DNA of 6,656 nt from an uncultured Clostridia bacterium (lineage in GTDB: Bacteria; Bacillota; Clostridia; Christensenellales; Borkfalkiaceae): the NCBI GenBank assembly GCA_945835865.1, contig CAMAJQ010000040.1, positions 1 to 6,656 on the forward strand. The letters are read 5' to 3'. The first letter of the stretch is position 1. Each line of letters opens with the position of its first letter. The notes beneath the pieces were generated by a model. The model was not told where the DNA came from. It made no database searches and was given only the letters and a program-made list of their open reading frames with translations. Below are positions 1 through 5,483 of the stretch, in pieces. A program made the position numbers and the translations under genes.

Positions 1-110
1 CGTCTCCTTCTCTTTTCCTTCCCCGTCTCCTTCTCTTTTCCTTCCCGTCTCCTTCTCTTTCCCCTTCCCGTCTCCTTCTCTTTTCCTTCCCGTCTCCTTC
101 TCTTTTCCTT
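1..110. repeat. Tandem 22-23 bp polypyrimidine repeat, five copies, open at left edge
   Basis: Five head-to-tail copies begin at 1, 24, 46, 69 and 91. Every copy starts with the same 15 bases, CGTCTCCTTCTCTTT, followed by a slightly variable C/T tail; the period alternates 23, 22, 23, 22. Apart from one G per unit the plus strand is all pyrimidine, so the minus strand is almost all purine. There are no spacers between copies, so this is a minisatellite-like array and not a CRISPR. The mixed 22/23 period does not preserve a reading frame, which argues against a coding repeat. The array reaches base 1 and probably extends beyond the window. Its function is unknown. Confidence 0.9.
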
Positions 111-157
111 GCCGAGGCGAAGCGACGGGCGGCAAAGCATTTTTCGGTCGGGAGACG

Positions 158-191
158 ATAAAAGAGCGGCGACCGTTTCCGATCGTCGCTC
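158..191 (-). terminator. Probable intrinsic terminator downstream of the small Cys-rich ORF
   Basis: On the minus strand a 12-position stem (bases 180-191 pairing with 164-175, one A-C mismatch and one G-U wobble) is capped by a GAAA tetraloop and followed directly by UUUUAU. It lies 93 bp past the stop codon of the small ORF at 285-410, so it would give that gene a closed transcript. The U-tract is short, so termination strength is uncertain. Confidence 0.5.
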
Positions 192-238
192 CCGGGCGTA
201 TGAATGCCTTCCCGCGGTTTTTCTCTTTCGTTTTATCT

Positions 239-265
239 CCGAAGACCCTTCTTCGGTTTTTCTTT
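239..265 (+). terminator. Intrinsic terminator on the plus strand
   Basis: A perfect 7-bp stem, CCGAAGA (239-245) with TCTTCGG (250-256), has a four-base loop and is followed by TTTTTCTTT on the plus strand. On the minus strand the same hairpin is followed by an A-rich tract, so it only makes sense as a terminator for rightward transcription. No plus-strand gene that would use it is visible in the window; the transcript would have to start within 1-238 or left of the window. Confidence 0.6.
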
Positions 266-284
266 GGCAGACGCTCCCGTGCCG

Positions 285-410
285 TTATCTGCAGTACCTT
301 CTGCAGAAGCACGCGGGGCGGGGCTGAGGCTTCGGACAAGGCTGCCGGCGGCAACAGTCCGAACAGCACAGAAACAAAATCAATCCGATGGCAAAAAATT
401 CTCCTCTCAT
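285..410 (-). CDS. Small cysteine-rich hydrophobic protein, 41 aa, unrecognised
   Basis: I do not recognise this protein. The ORF has 41 codons from ATG at 410 to TAA at 285. A GGAGG ribosome binding site lies at 420-424, nine bases before the ATG, and an in-frame TAG lies upstream with no other ATG between. The product starts with a short hydrophobic run (residues 5-16, FFAIGLILFLCC), followed by a Cys/Pro/Arg-rich tail. Eight cysteines sit at residues 15, 16, 19, 20, 25, 34, 36 and 40, giving CC-x2-CC and C-x-C spacing with many arginines. This pattern fits a small membrane-associated, metal-binding or disulfide-rich peptide, but that is inference; there is no proper lipobox. A TTCACC/TAGAAT promoter candidate (465-494) and a hairpin terminator (158-191) bracket it, which supports a separate transcript. 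The length is short enough for chance, so confidence is moderate. Confidence 0.42.
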   Translation of the reverse strand: MRGEFFAIGLILFLCCSDCCRRQPCPKPQPRPACFCRRYCR

Positions 411-464
411 CCTTCGTGACCTCCGGGACAAACGGAAATCCTTTTCTTTCCGTCTCCCCGTATC

Positions 465-494
465 ATTCTATGCCCCGCGACGGGAAAAGGTGAA
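465..494 (-). promoter_or_regulatory. Candidate promoter for the small Cys-rich ORF
   Basis: On the minus strand, TTCACC (489-494, four of six to the -35 consensus) is followed after 18 bp by TAGAAT (465-470, five of six to the -10 consensus). Transcription would start near 458, leaving a leader of about 48 bases that carries the GGAGG site. The -35 box overlaps the U-tract of the operon terminator. The match is modest. Confidence 0.3.
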
Positions 495-543
495 AAAAGG
501 CTTTTCCCCTTGCGGAAAAAAGTTCCCGCCAAAGGAAAAAGCC
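493..543 (-). terminator. Operon-terminal intrinsic terminator after rseP
   Basis: This lies 35 bp past the rseP stop codon. On the minus strand an outer 10-position stem (534-543 with 499-508, one G-U wobble) encloses an inner 7-position stem (523-529 with 512-518, loop of four bases, one wobble). The structure is followed at once by six U (493-498). The two-tier hairpin plus U-tract is a convincing end of the tsf-distal operon and shows that rseP is its last gene. Confidence 0.85.
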
Positions 544-578
544 TGTTGATAAGCCGATTGTTTCCCGATTCCGAGCGA

Positions 579-1970
579 TCAGATAAATTGCAGAATATCC
601 ACCAGAATCGCAAAGCCGAGGATGAGGAAGAGCCCCACCGTGTGAATGACGCCTTCCACCGTGCGGTTGATCGGTTTTTTCCGGATCCATTCGATCAGAC
701 AGAAAACCGCACGCGAGCCGTCCAGCGCGGGAATGGGCAGCAGATTGAACACCGCAAGGTTGACCCCGATAAACGCCGTGATTTCCAGCGCGTAACGGAG
801 CCCGTAACTGACGATCTTCGACGTCTGCACGATCGTCGTGACCGTACCGCCGACGGCGGTCAAACCGAGTTTCCCCGTCAGAAGTTGTCCGAGGGTACGG
901 AAGATCGTGCCTCCTATTTTAAAGGAATACAGAAAAGAGTTGCCGAGCGAACGGAAGAATCCGAGTTTCACGGAAGAAGAATCGGTATAATAGGACTTGT
1001 CGTAACCGGAAACGCCGAAATACGCCCACACTTCGGAAGCGTCTGACGGATCGACGTTTTCCCAGAAAGAATCGAAGGTTTTGGTGACGAGTTTACGCTG
1101 ACCGCCGCGCGAGACGTAAAAGGAGATCTGATCGCCCGTTCTCTTTTCCGCAACCGCGTCGAGAAAGTCTTTTTCGTTGAACAGGAAGGTGCAGTTTCCG
1201 TAATCTTCGTCGTCCGCGACTTTCAGGATATAATCTCCCGTTTCGAATACGCTTCCGTCGTTGGTCGCCACGCAGAGCGCGCCGCCGACGCCGAGCGCCT
1301 CGTACGCCTTGTTTACTTCGGTAAGGTTGTTACATTCCACGTCCGTCCGAAGCGCAACGGAAACGGTCTTTCGCTGCCCGTCCCGCACGACTTCGACTTC
1401 CACCGTCTCGAGCCTTTTTCCGTGATTCAGCGCGGAAATCAGGTCGGTCGTCATAAAGACGGCGTGTTTCTTTCCTCCTTTCGTGATGGAAACGATAAAG
1501 TCTCCGTCCTGCAGGCTGTTCGTCTCGAACACGGCTTCGGTTGCGTTCGGCTCCACCTTCGCCACGCCGAACAGGGACTGTCCGTACGCATTCATGGAAA
1601 CGATGATGATGAGTAGAGCGAGAAGGTAGTTCATCGTCGCGCCGGCGAGGAGAACGAGAATTCTCTGCCACGGTTTTTTGCTGTTGAACGCCCCTTCCGT
1701 CTTGTTGTCTTCATCCTCTCCCTCGAAGGAACAGAATCCCCCGAACGGAAAGAGCCGGACGGAAAACACCTCTCCGTTCTTTTTGGTTTTTTTCAGTATC
1801 GCGGGACCCATGCCGATAGCAAACTCGTTGATTTTAAAACGGAAGAGTTTTCCCACCACGTAGTGTCCGAATTCGTGCACGGTGATCATGATCATCAGGA
1901 TCAGAAGCGCAAGCGCCACGTATCCCGCCGATTTCATCACGGATGCAAAGGATAACAAATTAAAAATCAT
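579..1970 (-). CDS. rseP: RseP/RasP family site-2 intramembrane zinc metalloprotease
   Basis: This is a 463-residue membrane protease that cuts substrates such as anti-sigma factors and signal-peptide remnants inside the membrane. The first transmembrane segment carries the zinc motif HEFGH (residues 32-36). The conserved NLLPIPALDG motif, with the third zinc ligand, is at 409-418. Hydrophobic segments lie near 14-31, 105-125, 390-415 and 443-463. Between them sit two PDZ-like stretches, about 137-210 and 225-300; Bacillus RasP is shorter, with one PDZ. The usual GPVGI element before the last segments is replaced by GGTVTTI (374-380). The start at 1970 is chosen because AGGAG lies seven bases upstream (1978-1982) and the hydrophobic N-terminus follows. 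The frame is open further back, to an ATG at 2087, but that would overlap dxr and add an arginine-rich tail. The gene is last in the operon, 73 bp after dxr. Confidence 0.96.
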   Translation of the reverse strand: MIFNLLSFASVMKSAGYVALALLILMIMITVHEFGHYVVGKLFRFKINEFAIGMGPAILKKTKKNGEVFSVRLFPFGGFCSFEGEDEDNKTEGAFNSKKPWQRILVLLAGATMNYLLALLIIIVSMNAYGQSLFGVAKVEPNATEAVFETNSLQDGDFIVSITKGGKKHAVFMTTDLISALNHGKRLETVEVEVVRDGQRKTVSVALRTDVECNNLTEVNKAYEALGVGGALCVATNDGSVFETGDYILKVADDEDYGNCTFLFNEKDFLDAVAEKRTGDQISFYVSRGGQRKLVTKTFDSFWENVDPSDASEVWAYFGVSGYDKSYYTDSSSVKLGFFRSLGNSFLYSFKIGGTIFRTLGQLLTGKLGLTAVGGTVTTIVQTSKIVSYGLRYALEITAFIGVNLAVFNLLPIPALDGSRAVFCLIEWIRKKPINRTVEGVIHTVGLFLILGFAILVDILQFI

Positions 1971-2014
1971 GTAAAATCTCCTGAACGGAAGCAAACGGCT
2001 CCCTTCGGTTCCGA

Positions 2015-2033
2015 CGACGGAGATCCTCCGTCG
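2015..2033 (-). other. Hairpin in the dxr-rseP intergenic region
   Basis: A perfect 8-bp inverted repeat, CGACGGAG (2015-2022) and CTCCGTCG (2026-2033), has a three-base loop and lies just after the dxr stop codon on the transcribed strand. It is not followed by a U-tract, so it is not a typical terminator. It could stabilise the upstream message or modulate expression of rseP; this is inference. Confidence 0.55.
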
Positions 2034-2043
2034 GAGAACGGGA

Positions 2044-3186
2044 TTACAGCGAATTGAATTTTTCCAGGGCGTAAGCCCTCGCCGCACGGTCGGTTTCCGT
2101 CAGCACGGCTTCACAGGAAACCTCCGCCCTCGCCGTTTTTTCCACCGCGTGGCGGATCAGCCGAGGAATATCGTAAAACCCGATCCTGTCTTCCAGATAA
2201 AGCCCCGCCGCCACCTCGTTGGCGGCGTTCATCGCGCAGGGAAAATTGTCGCCCAGGCGATAGGATTCGAGCGCAAGAGGGAAACAAGGAAATTTTTCTT
2301 CGTCGATCGGGCTGAAATGCAACGTCTTTCCGACGAGGGAAAGAGAGGGGATCCCCGTGGGAAGGCGTTCGGGATAGGTCAGGGCGAGTTGAATGGGAAG
2401 TTCCATCGAAGGAACCCCGAGTTGCGCCATCACCGCGCCGTCCTCGAATTCCACGAGGGAATGAACGACGCTTTCGGGATGCACGACGGCTTCCACGCGG
2501 TCGAGACCGGCGCCGTAAAGATGACACGCCTCGATGACTTCGAGCCCCTTGTTGAGCAGGGTCGCGCAATCGATCGTGATCTTGTTCCCCATATTCCAGT
2601 TGGGGTGTTTCAGGGCGTCTTTCGCCTTTTTCTTTGCGATCTCCTCTGCGGAAAGATCGCGGAACGCGCCGCCGCTCGCCGTGATGATCAGTTTGCGGAA
2701 GGGGGCATGCCGATCGAAATGCAGGCACTGGAAGATCGCCGAGTGTTCGGAATCGACGGGAACGACGGCGACGCCTTTTTCCGCGGCTCGTTTCATCACG
2801 AGATCTCCCCCCGCGACAAGCGTCTCCTTATTCGCCAGAGCGACCGTCTTGCCGAGCGAGATCGCCTCGAGCACGGGCGCAAGCCCCGCGAACCCGGACA
2901 TCGCCGCGAACACGACGTCACAGTCCTCCGTCACCGCGTGGAGCGGAGCGTTGGGACCCGTATAAAGCGAAATGCCCCGAGGAAAATCGGACAGAGCCGA
3001 CGCCTTGCCCGCATCCGTCAGACAACAGATCCGGGGATGAAATTTTTCGGCTTGCTCTTTCAGAAGCCCTGCGTTCGATCCCGCGGCGAGCGATACGACC
3101 GAAAAGCGTTCGGGATAGCGCGCTACGACGGACAGCACCTGTCTCCCGATCGACCCCGTGCTGCCGAGTAAAGCGATTCTGATCAT
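2044..3186 (-). CDS. dxr: 1-deoxy-D-xylulose 5-phosphate reductoisomerase
   Basis: DXR (IspC) converts 1-deoxy-D-xylulose 5-phosphate to 2-C-methyl-D-erythritol 4-phosphate with NADPH and a divalent metal, the committed step of the MEP isoprenoid pathway in the cytosol. The 380-residue protein is of usual family length. It shows the NADPH-binding GSTGSIG at residues 8-14, NKETLVAGG at 119-127, the metal-site PVDSEHSA at 143-150 (Asp145, Glu147), SGGAFR at 171-176, the HPNWNMG loop at 194-200, and LNKGLEVIEA at 211-220 with Glu216 as the likely third metal ligand. MNAANE is at 319-324. The start is fixed by the N-terminal dinucleotide fold; an AAAGG site lies ten bases upstream. Its product feeds the C5 units used by UppS, encoded two genes upstream. 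It is separated from cdsA by 129 bp that may hold a promoter. Confidence 0.99.
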   Translation of the reverse strand: MIRIALLGSTGSIGRQVLSVVARYPERFSVVSLAAGSNAGLLKEQAEKFHPRICCLTDAGKASALSDFPRGISLYTGPNAPLHAVTEDCDVVFAAMSGFAGLAPVLEAISLGKTVALANKETLVAGGDLVMKRAAEKGVAVVPVDSEHSAIFQCLHFDRHAPFRKLIITASGGAFRDLSAEEIAKKKAKDALKHPNWNMGNKITIDCATLLNKGLEVIEACHLYGAGLDRVEAVVHPESVVHSLVEFEDGAVMAQLGVPSMELPIQLALTYPERLPTGIPSLSLVGKTLHFSPIDEEKFPCFPLALESYRLGDNFPCAMNAANEVAAGLYLEDRIGFYDIPRLIRHAVEKTARAEVSCEAVLTETDRAARAYALEKFNSL

Positions 3187-3208
3187 AGAATCACGACCTT
3201 TCTTACAT

Positions 3209-3237
3209 ATTGTATTCTTTTCCGGAAATTATATGAC
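3209..3237 (-). promoter_or_regulatory. Candidate promoter(s) ahead of dxr
   Basis: On the minus strand, GTCATA (3232-3237) and TACAAT (3209-3214) are 17 bp apart and could act as a weak SigA-type promoter. The same bases, read as TCATATA (3230-3236) and AATACAAT (3209-3216), resemble the SigE sporulation consensus, TCATATT and CATACAAT, with a spacer of 13 where 14-15 is usual. A perfect TATAAT also occurs at 3228-3233, but no matching -35 box lies at the right distance. The start site would fall close to the dxr ribosome binding site, so the leader would be short. Confidence 0.35.
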
Positions 3238-3269
3238 TGCATCCTCTTCCGCATTTCTCCGCACGGCTT

Positions 3270-3316
3270 CTCTTTCCGTCGGAAAAGGTTCGGAAAAGAG
3301 AACGCGCGGCTCTTTT
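3270..3316 (-). other. Overlapping inverted repeats after cdsA
   Basis: Three complementary arms overlap here. TTTCCG (3273-3278) can pair with CGGAAA at 3280-3285. CTCTTTCCG (3270-3278) can pair with CGGAAAAGAG at 3291-3300, with one bulge. AAAAGAG (3294-3300) can also pair with CTCTTTT (3310-3316), next to the cdsA stop. Some pairings exclude others. The last pair, with A and U flanks, could be a weak terminator or processing site. Confidence 0.35.
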
Positions 3317-4137
3317 CAGAAGCCACCCGCTTTCAGGAGGCAGAAGACGAAACAGAGAAAAGCGGAAGCGTAGAGCATTCCGTCCACGCGGTCGAGCATT
3401 CCTCCGTGCCCGGGGAAGATCTTCCCCATATCTTTGATCCCCGTTTTGCGTTTGATCATGCTCTCCACCAGATCGCCGAATTCGGTCAGCAGAGCGCCGA
3501 CCGTGCCGATCCCCGCAAAGAAGAGCGCGTCCCACACGCGGGAAGAGAAAAGAGGAGTCCCGACGCAAAAATAGACGAGAACGCTGCCGACGATCCCGCC
3601 GACGATCCCGCCGACCGCGCCGCTCACCGTCTTTTTCGGGCTGATCTCGGGGCAGAGTTTTCTGCCCTTCAACGCGCTTCCGACGAGGTATGCGAACACG
3701 TCGGCGCAGGGAGCGATGACGAAGCAGAGAATGAGCGCGCCGAGATTGTCCATGTGATTGAGCGTCACGACGGGCAACAGAACGCAGGAGGGATAGGCGT
3801 GCGCGAAAAGGGTGAGCCCCACCCCTTCCGGCGTCGCCGTGCGGTGTTCGATCACGAGCAGACCGAGAGAGAGGAGGAGGAAGCCGATGAGTACGGTGAC
3901 CATCCAGGGCATCCCGAAAAACACGTAGACGGGATAGAGGACGAAGGGGAAGATACACGCGATCGTCTTCTGCGCGCGGGTCAGTCTTTCCCCGAAGGCG
4001 CGGACGAGCTCAAACGTTCCGACTGCCGCGATAAACAGAAGCAGAAGATCGAAAAACCTGACGTCGATCAGCCGCAAAAAGAAAAACCCGACGACGAACG
4101 CCGTCATGACCGCTCCGGTCAGAGTGCGCTTCAGCAT
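3316..4137 (-). CDS. cdsA: Phosphatidate cytidylyltransferase (CDP-diacylglycerol synthase)
   Basis: CdsA joins CTP and phosphatidic acid to give CDP-diacylglycerol and pyrophosphate, the branch point of phospholipid synthesis at the cytoplasmic membrane. The 273-residue protein is mostly hydrophobic, with about eight membrane segments, in line with family length. The family signature lies at residues 226-253: it begins SMIKRKTGIKD, continues through PGHGG (242-246) and ends LDRVDG, with Lys229, Asp236, His244 and the DRVD acidic pair all present. A glycine-rich GGIVGGIVG segment (176-184) is encoded by a tandem 12-bp repeat. The ATG at 4137 is two bases after the uppS stop, and its ribosome binding site, GGGGGTG (4145-4151), lies inside the last uppS codons. 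This indicates tight co-translation with uppS. Confidence 0.97.
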   Translation of the reverse strand: MLKRTLTGAVMTAFVVGFFFLRLIDVRFFDLLLLFIAAVGTFELVRAFGERLTRAQKTIACIFPFVLYPVYVFFGMPWMVTVLIGFLLLSLGLLVIEHRTATPEGVGLTLFAHAYPSCVLLPVVTLNHMDNLGALILCFVIAPCADVFAYLVGSALKGRKLCPEISPKKTVSGAVGGIVGGIVGSVLVYFCVGTPLFSSRVWDALFFAGIGTVGALLTEFGDLVESMIKRKTGIKDMGKIFPGHGGMLDRVDGMLYASAFLCFVFCLLKAGGF

Positions 4138-4139
4138 GG

Positions 4140-4832
4140 CTATACACCCCCGAATCTGCGCTTACGGCGGGAAAACCACACGAGCGCGTCTGTAAGTTGC
4201 TTTTCGTGAAAGTCCGGCCAGAGGACCTCGGTGAAATAGAATTCGGAATACGCGCACTGCCACAAAAAGAAATTGCTCAGCCGCTGTTCTCCGCTCGTTC
4301 TCACCACGAGATCGACGTCGGGCAGCCCCGCCGTATAAAGACAGGAGGAAAACTCCTCTTCTCCGACCTCGCCTTCCCTTCCTTTCAACAGATTGACGGC
4401 GCGGAGGATTTCCGCGCGCGAACCGTAATTGATCGCGATATTCAGCGTATGCGAAGAGAACGCCTTCGTCTCACCGATGCGGCGTTCACATTCCTCTCTC
4501 AACCCGTCGGGCAGAGCCGAAAGGTCTCCCGAAATAATCAGGCGGATCTTTTCGCGAAGAAGGGTCGCGGAATATTTTTTCAGAAACCTCCGGAGAAGAT
4601 CGAAGATCTTATCGATTTCTTCCCGAGGTCTCGACCAGTTTTCCGTGGAAAACGCGTAGAGACTTACCGCTTCGATCCCGCGATTGAAACAGGCGGAAAC
4701 GATTTCGTAAATGACGTCCGCTCCCTTCTGATGCCCGAACGTTCTCGGCTTGTTGCGGGCTTTCGCCCATCTGCCGTTTCCGTCCATGATAAATCCGACG
4801 TGTTTCGGCAGAACGCTGATCTCCTCTTCCAT
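4140..4832 (-). CDS. uppS: Isoprenyl transferase (undecaprenyl diphosphate synthase)
   Basis: UppS is a cis-prenyltransferase that adds isopentenyl units to farnesyl diphosphate to give the C55 carrier lipid for peptidoglycan and other cell-wall polymers; it acts as a cytosolic dimer at the membrane. Its 230 residues are slightly shorter than the 240-250 typical of the family, but all landmarks are present: MDGNGRW at 16-22 with the catalytic Asp17, GHQKG at 33-37, FSTENW at 61-66, NYGSR at 135-139, RTSGEQRLSNF at 178-188 and the metal-binding Glu197 in SEFYFT, followed by LWPDF. The ATG at 4832 shares its A with the frr stop codon (TAATG). No strong ribosome binding site is seen, so translation is probably coupled to frr. 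Confidence 0.98.
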   Translation of the reverse strand: MEEEISVLPKHVGFIMDGNGRWAKARNKPRTFGHQKGADVIYEIVSACFNRGIEAVSLYAFSTENWSRPREEIDKIFDLLRRFLKKYSATLLREKIRLIISGDLSALPDGLREECERRIGETKAFSSHTLNIAINYGSRAEILRAVNLLKGREGEVGEEEFSSCLYTAGLPDVDLVVRTSGEQRLSNFFLWQCAYSEFYFTEVLWPDFHEKQLTDALVWFSRRKRRFGGV

Positions 4833-5404
4833 TATACCGTCATCAACTCTTTCTCTTTATCCTGACTTGCCTTATCGATGCGTTCCACCGCCTTTGCGAC
4901 CGATTTCTCGATATCGGCTTCGTAATCGGCGTATTCGTCGTCCGTCATCTCCTTGGCTTTATTGAGTTTTTTGAGAGAATCGAGACATTCTCTTCTCACG
5001 TTTCTCACCGCGACCTTCGCCTCTTCGGTCATCTTTTTGACCTGTTTGACGATCTCCTTTCTTCTCTCTTCGGTCAGCGTGGGGAATACGAGGCGGATCA
5101 CGTTGCCGTCGTTGGTCGGCGTGATGCCGATATCGGAGACCAGAATGGCTTTCTCCACCGCCTTGAGCAGCGATTTATCCCACGGGGAAATGACGAGACA
5201 CTGCCCGTCCTGCACGGCGACGTTTCCGACCTGATTGATCGGAGAAGGGGTCCCGTAATAATCCACCCGGATCTTGTCGAGAACGTGAGGGTTTGCCCTG
5301 CCCGCTCTCACCTGCGTGAGATCGGATACGAAGACCTCTTCCGTCTTCTCAAACTTTTCTTCGGCGTCCATCACGATGCTTTCTACTTTTTCAACGTCCA
5401 ACAT
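4832..5404 (-). CDS. frr: Ribosome recycling factor
   Basis: RRF works with EF-G to split the post-termination ribosome and release mRNA and tRNA. The 190-residue protein is close to the usual 185. Domain I shows VRAGRANP (32-39). The small domain II starts around DYYGTPSPINQVG (48-60). TPTNDGNVIRLVFPTLTEER (95-114) leads back to the long helical hairpin, which runs to the end. The frame is open to an earlier ATG at 5512, but that would extend through the promoter and leader with non-RRF sequence. The start at 5404 has AAGGGAG (5414-5420) nine bases upstream and matches the family N-terminus. A promoter at 5484-5512 gives frr and the genes behind it a transcript independent of pyrH. The stop overlaps the uppS start by one base. 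Confidence 0.98.
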   Translation of the reverse strand: MLDVEKVESIVMDAEEKFEKTEEVFVSDLTQVRAGRANPHVLDKIRVDYYGTPSPINQVGNVAVQDGQCLVISPWDKSLLKAVEKAILVSDIGITPTNDGNVIRLVFPTLTEERRKEIVKQVKKMTEEAKVAVRNVRRECLDSLKKLNKAKEMTDDEYADYEADIEKSVAKAVERIDKASQDKEKELMTV

Positions 5405-5434
5405 AGTATCTGTCTCCCTTAATTTACTTATCGC

Positions 5435-5473
5435 GGAAAGGAAAACCTTTCCCGGCGTCACCGCGTACGCGGT
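5435..5473 (-). promoter_or_regulatory. Two-hairpin leader upstream of frr
   Basis: Between the predicted start site and the frr ribosome binding site lie two structures. One is a perfect 14-base palindrome, ACCGCGTACGCGGT (5460-5473). The other is a 7-bp hairpin, CCTTTCC (5446-5452) with GGAAAGG (5435-5441), with a four-base loop. Neither has a U-tract, so they are not simple terminators. They could stabilise the message or bind a regulator; the palindrome could equally be a DNA operator just downstream of the promoter. No known riboswitch or protein leader is recognised. Confidence 0.5.
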
Positions 5474-5483
5474 TTCCCTTTCT

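Larger units (their letters stand above)
111..284. other. Non-coding stretch between repeat array and small ORF
   Basis: No convincing gene is visible here on either strand. Open frames exist, but they lack ribosome binding sites and run through the hairpins. The stretch holds a 6-bp inverted repeat (TTGCCG at 109-114 with CGGCAA at 130-135, followed on the plus strand by five T at 140-144), a minus-strand terminator hairpin (158-191) and a plus-strand terminator hairpin (239-265). It looks like a zone where two convergent transcripts end. Confidence 0.55.

Noticed and set aside
1..110. CRISPR array
   Set aside because: Units abut directly with no spacers and are low-complexity pyrimidine tracts.
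1..140. Open minus-strand frame from ATG at 140 through the repeat array, giving a Lys/Arg/Glu-rich protein
   Set aside because: The purine-rich strand lacks T and therefore cannot contain stops, so openness is trivial. There is no ribosome binding site and the repeat period is not a multiple of three.
109..144. Second plus-strand terminator (TTGCCG/CGGCAA, then TTTTT)
   Set aside because: The stem is only six base pairs with a 15-base loop, and the T-run is offset by four bases; too weak to list.
111..420. tRNA or known structured RNA in the left flank
   Set aside because: No T-loop GTTCRA motif, cloverleaf or recognisable SRP, 6S or riboswitch core was found on either strand.
109..493. 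Plus-strand open frames of 71-97 codons
   Set aside because: They lack ribosome binding sites, overlap one another, and run through the plus-strand terminator at 239-265.
1971..2087. N-terminal extension of rseP to ATG at 2087
   Set aside because: It would overlap the dxr end and the intergenic hairpin and add an Arg-rich tail. The ATG at 1970 has AGGAG and fits the family.
2149..3171. Long plus-strand open frame opposite dxr (similar ones lie opposite rseP, cdsA and uppS)
   Set aside because: It is the antisense shadow of a highly conserved gene, rich in Arg/Asp/His, with no ribosome binding site or domain pattern.
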